A stretch of 41,606 bases of DNA, taken from Polynucleobacter sp. (GTDB lineage: Bacteria > Pseudomonadota > Gammaproteobacteria > Burkholderiales > Burkholderiaceae). Under the pieces are notes generated by a model. It was not told where the DNA came from. It worked only from the letters and a program-made list of their open reading frames with translations, and searched no databases. Within the stretch, counting starts at the first letter, position 1, and each line of letters begins with the position of its first letter. Location of the stretch: the NCBI RefSeq assembly GCF_018500155.2, contig NZ_JAHBAK020000036.1:1-41606 (forward strand), in the 5' to 3' direction. Shown here one piece after another: positions 37,368-41,606 of the stretch. Position numbers and translations under genes: made by a program.

Positions 37368-38728
37368 ATCCAGTCATCACTATCGTCGGACGCCCTAACG
37401 TAGGGAAGTCCACCTTATTTAACCGCCTCACACGTTCTCGTGATGCTTTGGTGGCCGATTTCTCTGGTTTAACGCGGGACCGGCACTACGGCAAAGGCCG
37501 TATTGGAGAGCGCGCGTTTATTTGTGTCGATACCGGTGGTTTTGAACCTGTTGCCAAAACCGGCATCGTTGCCGAAATGGCTAAGCAAACAAAACAAGCT
37601 GTCGCTGAATCAGACATTGTGATCTTTTTAGTAGATGGTCGTCTTGGTCTGGCACCTCAGGATCGAGTGATCGCGGATTTCTTGCGCAAATCTGGCAGGC
37701 CAGTCATTTTGGCGGTCAACAAAACTGAGGGGATGCAAGCGGGTGTAGTGACCGCGGATTTTCATGAGCTCGGTTTAGGGGAGCCATTTCCGATCTCGTC
37801 AGCGCATGGTGATGGTGTACGCGGACTGATTGACGATGCTTTAGATTCGTTGGGTATTGCAGAGCCAGATGAAGAGGAGTTGGCTAACGATCCAAATCGC
37901 CCAATGAAAATTGCGGTAGTAGGGCGACCAAACGTAGGTAAGTCCACTTTAATTAATAAATTAATTGGTGAAGAGCGCGTGATTGCGTTTGATATGCCGG
38001 GCACTACACGTGATGCTATCGAGGTACCTTTTGAGCGCAATGGCAAGCCGTACATCTTGGTCGATACTGCGGGTCTTCGCCGACGTGGAAAAGTATTCGA
38101 AGCAATTGAGAAATTCTCAGTCGTCAAAACTTTGCAAGCCATTGCCGATTGCAATGTGGTCATTCTGATGCTCGATGCGCAGCAAGATATTTCTGAGCAA
38201 GATGCGCACATCGCAGGGTTTATTGTGGAAGCGGGACGTGCCCTTGTTGTTGCTGTGAATAAGTGGGATGGTATTGATGCCTATGTCAAAGAGCGAGCTC
38301 GTTTAGAGATTGCGCAAAAACTCCGTTTTTTAGATTTTGCCAACGTTCACCCTATCTCTGCAAAAAAAGGTACTGGCTTAAAAGAATTATTTAAGGATGT
38401 TGATGCAGCCTATGCTGCTGCAATGGCGAAACTGCCGACGCCACGTTTGACGCGTATTTTGCAAGAAGCAGTAGAGCATCAGCAGCCAAAACGCGTCGGC
38501 ATGGGCCGTCCGAAATTGCGTTATGCCCACCAAGGGGGCATGAATCCTCCTATCGTTGTGATCCATGGCACCTCTTTAAGTGGCGTAACGGATAGCTATA
38601 AGCGCTACCTAGAAGGCCGTTTTAGAGATGTTTTCAAGTTGCGTGGCACACCGTTGCGTATTCAAATGAATACAGCCAAAAACCCCTATGTGGATGCAGA
38701 TAAAGGGAAAAAGGGCAAAAAGCGCTAG
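37364..38728 (+). CDS. der: ribosome biogenesis GTPase Der (EngA)
   Basis: A double-GTPase protein needed for assembly of the large ribosomal subunit. The 454-residue protein has two G domains: G1 motifs GRPNVGKST near residue 8 and again near residue 185, the DTGG and DTAGLRRRG switch-II motifs, and NKTEG / NKWDG. A C-terminal KH-like domain follows, and the basic tail DKGKKGKKR ends it. Start overlaps the bamB stop by ATGA. A weak hairpin GCTAA/TTAGC (38735-38747) follows, then 168 bases to hfq. Confidence 0.98.
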   Translation: MNPVITIVGRPNVGKSTLFNRLTRSRDALVADFSGLTRDRHYGKGRIGERAFICVDTGGFEPVAKTGIVAEMAKQTKQAVAESDIVIFLVDGRLGLAPQDRVIADFLRKSGRPVILAVNKTEGMQAGVVTADFHELGLGEPFPISSAHGDGVRGLIDDALDSLGIAEPDEEELANDPNRPMKIAVVGRPNVGKSTLINKLIGEERVIAFDMPGTTRDAIEVPFERNGKPYILVDTAGLRRRGKVFEAIEKFSVVKTLQAIADCNVVILMLDAQQDISEQDAHIAGFIVEAGRALVVAVNKWDGIDAYVKERARLEIAQKLRFLDFANVHPISAKKGTGLKELFKDVDAAYAAAMAKLPTPRLTRILQEAVEHQQPKRVGMGRPKLRYAHQGGMNPPIVVIHGTSLSGVTDSYKRYLEGRFRDVFKLRGTPLRIQMNTAKNPYVDADKGKKGKKR

Positions 38729-38798
38729 ATTGCGCTAAGCTTTAGCTGCAGGGTTTTGTAAGGACTTGATTTTATCGAGGAAATCCCAATATAGAACG

Positions 38799-38827
38799 CT
38801 GTAAACACGGTTTTTTTAAGCTATATT
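38799..38827 (+). promoter_or_regulatory. candidate promoter of hfq
   Basis: A weak -35 CTGTAA (38799-38804) and a -10 TATATT (38822-38827) with a 17-base spacer lie 70 bases upstream of hfq, in an A/T-rich intergenic region with repeated AATAAGTA units. It would drive hfq-hflX-hflK separately from der. The evidence is modest. Confidence 0.35.
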
Positions 38828-38896
38828 TAGTGAAAAGCAAGACTCCAAAAAGTAAATAAGTACAACAATAAATAAGTAAAAAAATGAAGGAGCAGT

Positions 38897-39142
38897 ATGA
38901 GCGCTAACAACAAAATTCAATTACTACAGGATCCATTTCTCAATGCGCTGCGCAAAGAGCATATTCCTGTTTCCATTTATCTTGTCAATGGAATTAAGTT
39001 GCAAGGCAATATTGAATCATTTGATCAATACGTTGTTTTGTTGCGCAATACCGTGACACAGATGGTCTACAAACATGCGATTTCTACAATTGTGCCGGCG
39101 CGCGCAATTGATTTCCGAATAGAAGAAGGTAGCTCTGTATAA
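38897..39142 (+). CDS. hfq: RNA-binding protein Hfq
   Basis: The hexameric Sm-like RNA chaperone that pairs small RNAs with mRNAs. The 81-residue protein has the family core [36 protein letters not shown] (Sm1) and [13 protein letters not shown] (Sm2). The C-terminal tail is very short ([11 protein letters not shown]). The ATG has AAGGAG 7 bases upstream. The 3' end overlaps or abuts the start of hflX, depending on the start codon used there. Confidence 0.98.
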   Translation: MSANNKIQLLQDPFLNALRKEHIPVSIYLVNGIKLQGNIESFDQYVVLLRNTVTQMVYKHAISTIVPARAIDFRIEEGSSV

Positions 39143-40376
39143 AACGGGTATCGATGCGGCGCGCGCTGTCTTAGTTGGTGTAGATACAGGGCGCGAAGAT
39201 TTCGCAGATAGTATGGCTGAGCTCAGTCTTTTGGCTGACAGTGCTGGATCCATACCTGCCGCCAGCGTGATAGCCCGTAAGGGAAGAACAGATCCCGCTT
39301 TATTCATTGGTTCAGGCAAAGCAAATGAACTCAAGCGGGTGATGGAAGAGCATGATGCTGAATTAGCGATTTTTAATCACCCTTTATCGCCCACCCAACA
39401 GCGCAATCTAGAGCGCCATATAGGGCGCCACGTGATGGACCGCACGGGTTTGATCTTGGATATCTTTAGCCAAAGAGCTCAAAGTCATATTGGTAAGACT
39501 CAGGTTGAGTTAGCACAAGTACGTTACCGTATGTCTCGCTTGGTGCGCGCCTGGAGTCACTTAGAGCGTCAACGTGGTGGTATTGGTGTACGTGGTGGTC
39601 CTGGCGAGACGCAGATGGAGTTGGATCGCCGGATGTTGGCGACCAAGGCAAAGCGTCTTGAAAATGAGTTAGAAAAATTGCAGCGACAGCAAAGGACGCA
39701 AAGAAGGGCGCGCAATCGTAAAGATGTTTTTTCTGTATCTTTAGTTGGATATACGAATGCGGGAAAATCCACTTTATTTAATGCACTGACCAAGGCAGGA
39801 ACTTATGCGGCCGATCAGTTGTTTGCCACTTTAGATACCACCTCAAGAAAAGTGCATTTAGATGGAGTCGGCTCCATTGTGGTGTCTGACACAGTAGGAT
39901 TTATTCGCGAGCTTCCTCACCAGTTGGTCGAGGCCTTTAGGGCAACCTTAGACGAAACCATTCATGCGGATCTGATCTTGCATGTTATCGATGCCTGCAG
40001 TCCTGTTGCTCGGGAACAAAAGGCTGAAGTGGAGGCGGTATTGGAGGAGATAGGGGCTGACGATATACCCCGTATTGAGGTGATGAATAAGATCGATTTG
40101 ATGCCTCAAACCTTTACAAAAGGGGCTGTTTTGGAGCGGGATAGCCTAGGTTTTCCGAGTCAAATTTTCCTTTCTGCCCAGACTGGCTTAGGCCTTGATT
40201 TGCTCAGGCAGACCCTAGCCGAATGCTCTCAAATGACTGATAAAATGAGAAACGAACAAAATCGAGCCAAAACCCAATTGGCTCCGGACGAGTTTTTGGC
40301 GCCCTTACCAGAGCGACCAGAGTCATCCGAATTTAACCCGCTTTCTAACCGTAGTTACCTTGCAAACGATGCGTAA
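39135..40376 (+). CDS. hflX: GTPase HflX, probable CTG start
   Basis: A ribosome-associated GTPase that splits stalled ribosomes. The G domain has [31 protein letters not shown] and NKIDL, behind the HflX-specific N-terminal domain ([14 protein letters not shown] and a coiled helical pair). The first canonical start is ATG 39213 (387 residues), but the same frame is open back to 39123 and encodes [18 protein letters not shown], the conserved first beta-strand of the family. No ATG, GTG or TTG precedes it. CTG 39135 has GAAGG 5 bases upstream and overlaps hfq by 8 bases, giving 413 residues. I therefore give 39135 as the likely start; 39213 is the conservative alternative. The stop overlaps hflK. 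Confidence 0.9.
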   Translation: MYKTGIDAARAVLVGVDTGREDFADSMAELSLLADSAGSIPAASVIARKGRTDPALFIGSGKANELKRVMEEHDAELAIFNHPLSPTQQRNLERHIGRHVMDRTGLILDIFSQRAQSHIGKTQVELAQVRYRMSRLVRAWSHLERQRGGIGVRGGPGETQMELDRRMLATKAKRLENELEKLQRQQRTQRRARNRKDVFSVSLVGYTNAGKSTLFNALTKAGTYAADQLFATLDTTSRKVHLDGVGSIVVSDTVGFIRELPHQLVEAFRATLDETIHADLILHVIDACSPVAREQKAEVEAVLEEIGADDIPRIEVMNKIDLMPQTFTKGAVLERDSLGFPSQIFLSAQTGLGLDLLRQTLAECSQMTDKMRNEQNRAKTQLAPDEFLAPLPERPESSEFNPLSNRSYLANDA

Positions 40377-41606
40377 ATTTTTAGAGCTGTTTTCGGTGAA
40401 TGACCCAGGTTGGGGTAATAGCCACAACAATGGTTCAAAAGATGCCAAGGATGGGCAGGGAAACGATCAGACTCCAAAAGTTGATCCTGAACAAAATCCA
40501 TCTAATAATCCATCGCAACAAGAACCCAGCAAGCAACCCAACAAGCAGCCAGATGGTCCGCCTGATTTGGATGAGTTGTGGCGTGATTTCAATGATCGTA
40601 TAGCAGGTATTTTCGGCGGCAAGAAAAAGCCCGGATCCAATTTTGGCTCTACCGCCAATAAACCTAGTGGCACTGATATTCCTCCGCCATCTCAACGCGG
40701 TAATGGAGGTGGGCCAACTGGACCCAATTTGAATTTCACTAATCCCTTTAGCTCAAAGAGTGGCCCGTTAGTTGCGCTTGGGATTTTTGTATTTATTTGG
40801 ATTTGCAGTGGTTTTTTCATCATTCAAGAAGGTCAGGCAGGTGTGGTGCTCACTTTTGGTAAGTACGACTACACCGCTAAGCCAGGTATTAACTGGCGCA
40901 TGCCATGGCCGATTCAGTCGGAAGAAACGGTCAACCTCTCGGGAGTTCGCTCTGTAGAGGTGGGGCGACCTGTCTTAATTAAAGCGACCAACCAAAAAGA
41001 CTCTTCGATGTTGACCGAAGATGAAAACATTATTGATGTTCGTTTCGCCGTCCAATATCGCTTAAAAGATCCTACCGATTATTTATTCAATAACCGTGAT
41101 CCAGATGCTGCTGTGATTCAGGCAGCCGAAACAGCAGTGCGGGAGATTGTGGCTCGCAGCAAGATGGATACAGTCCTTTATGAAGGTCGTGAAAAAATCG
41201 GCATTGATCTTGCGAATTCCATTCAGAAAATTTTGGATAGTTATAAGGCTGGCATCTACGTTACTAGCGTCACCGTACAAAACGTGCAGCCGCCAGAACA
41301 AGTGCAAGCTGCATTTGATGATGCAGTAAAAGCAGGCCAGGACCAAGAGCGCTTAAAGAGCGAAGGGCAGGCCTATGCTAACGATATTATTCCTCGAGCA
41401 AAAGGTACTGCAGCACGTTTAATCCAGGAGGCCGAAGGTTATAAGGCGCGTGTCGTTGCTACCGCTGAGGGCGATGCAGCGCGCTTTAAACAGATTTTGG
41501 TTGAATACTCCAAGGCGCCACAAGTTACACGCGACAGAATGTATATCGATACTATGCGCGATATGTATAACAACGTGACGAAGATTTTGGTCGATACCAA
41601 TAAGAG
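40369..41606 (+). CDS. hflK: HflK, FtsH-modulating SPFH protein (partial, cut by window end)
   Basis: A membrane protein that with HflC forms a complex controlling the FtsH protease. It starts at ATG 40369 ([16 protein letters not shown]), overlapping the hflX stop by 8 bases, and stays open to the end of the window; 412 codons are visible. The N-terminus is a cytoplasmic Gln/Pro/Asn-rich stretch with DLDELWRDFNDRIAGIFGG, then one membrane segment (about 130-148, VALGIFVFIWICSGFFII), then the SPFH/band-7 domain beginning EGQAGVVLTFGKY and ending in a helical part (EAEGYKARVVATAEGDAARF). The stop codon and hflC lie outside the window. Confidence 0.95.
   Translation, partial: MRKFLELFSVNDPGWGNSHNNGSKDAKDGQGNDQTPKVDPEQNPSNNPSQQEPSKQPNKQPDGPPDLDELWRDFNDRIAGIFGGKKKPGSNFGSTANKPSGTDIPPPSQRGNGGGPTGPNLNFTNPFSSKSGPLVALGIFVFIWICSGFFIIQEGQAGVVLTFGKYDYTAKPGINWRMPWPIQSEETVNLSGVRSVEVGRPVLIKATNQKDSSMLTEDENIIDVRFAVQYRLKDPTDYLFNNRDPDAAVIQAAETAVREIVARSKMDTVLYEGREKIGIDLANSIQKILDSYKAGIYVTSVTVQNVQPPEQVQAAFDDAVKAGQDQERLKSEGQAYANDIIPRAKGTAARLIQEAEGYKARVVATAEGDAARFKQILVEYSKAPQVTRDRMYIDTMRDMYNNVTKILVDTNK

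Noticed and set aside
37762-38211. 149-codon antisense frame within der
   Set aside because: Shadow of the second G domain of Der, low complexity, no start signal.
38860-38890. Repeated AATAAGTA units before hfq
   Set aside because: A/T-rich simple sequence; only a few irregular copies, no CRISPR-like spacing.
1-41606. CRISPR array, insertion sequence, prophage, tRNA or rRNA
   Set aside because: No regularly spaced repeats, transposase or integrase motifs, or tRNA/rRNA signatures were seen on either strand.

Overview
The window looks like chromosomal DNA of a betaproteobacterium of the order Burkholderiales, most likely Polynucleobacter or a close relative. I infer this from moderate GC content, compact gene spacing, the sequence character of Rho, Hfq, RecR and DnaX, a stand-alone Bug/TctC-type solute-binding protein, and the gene order ispG-hisS-yfgM-bamB-der-hfq-hflX-hflK. 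I cannot name the species from sequence alone.

Layout. 1-2000 (minus strand): rho, with a likely promoter and a leader of about 175 nt, and trxA with a strong terminator. 2067-8587: two large coupled genes for an AddB-like and an AddA-like helicase-nuclease, a double-strand-break repair machine. 8699-9505: a secreted/membrane-anchored TPR protein. 9700-11624: a terminator, a perfect SOS (LexA) box and umuDC (DNA polymerase V). 11731-13934: a tiny membrane ORF, a UPF0114 membrane protein, a YkgJ-type cysteine-cluster protein and a Bug-family periplasmic binding protein. 14213-17002: the SRP RNA gene (ffs, minus strand) diverging from dnaX-ybaB-recR. 17079-17676: a DinJ/RelB-YafQ toxin-antitoxin module behind a palindromic operator. 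17897-19312: an OprB-like porin. 19495-25392: a three-gene heavy-metal RND efflux operon (TolC-type channel, adaptor, CzcA-type pump) in which no gene starts with ATG. 25426-29921: surE, pcm, an NlpD-like lipoprotein, a PolB-like 3'-5' exonuclease and rlmD, tightly packed and partly overlapping. 30069-30149: a second tiny hydrophobic ORF. 30171-30942 (minus): a YccA/Bax-inhibitor-1 family membrane protein with its own terminator and promoter. 31196-41606: a long plus-strand run of ndk, rlmN, ispG, hisS, yfgM, bamB, der, hfq, hflX and hflK, with hflK cut by the window end.

Most of this is core genome: transcription termination, redox, DNA repair and replication, protein targeting, isoprenoid synthesis, translation, outer-membrane assembly, ribosome biogenesis and RNA chaperoning. 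The accessory-looking parts are the toxin-antitoxin pair, the metal efflux operon with its neighbouring porin, and possibly umuDC. A recurring feature is translational coupling with overlapping stop/start codons (ATGA, GTGA, TTGA) and many non-ATG starts. No phage, transposon, CRISPR array, rRNA or tRNA was seen. I found no convincing new multi-gene system. The most interesting loose ends are the likely CTG start of hflX, two tiny membrane ORFs sharing a short motif, and the all-non-ATG efflux operon.
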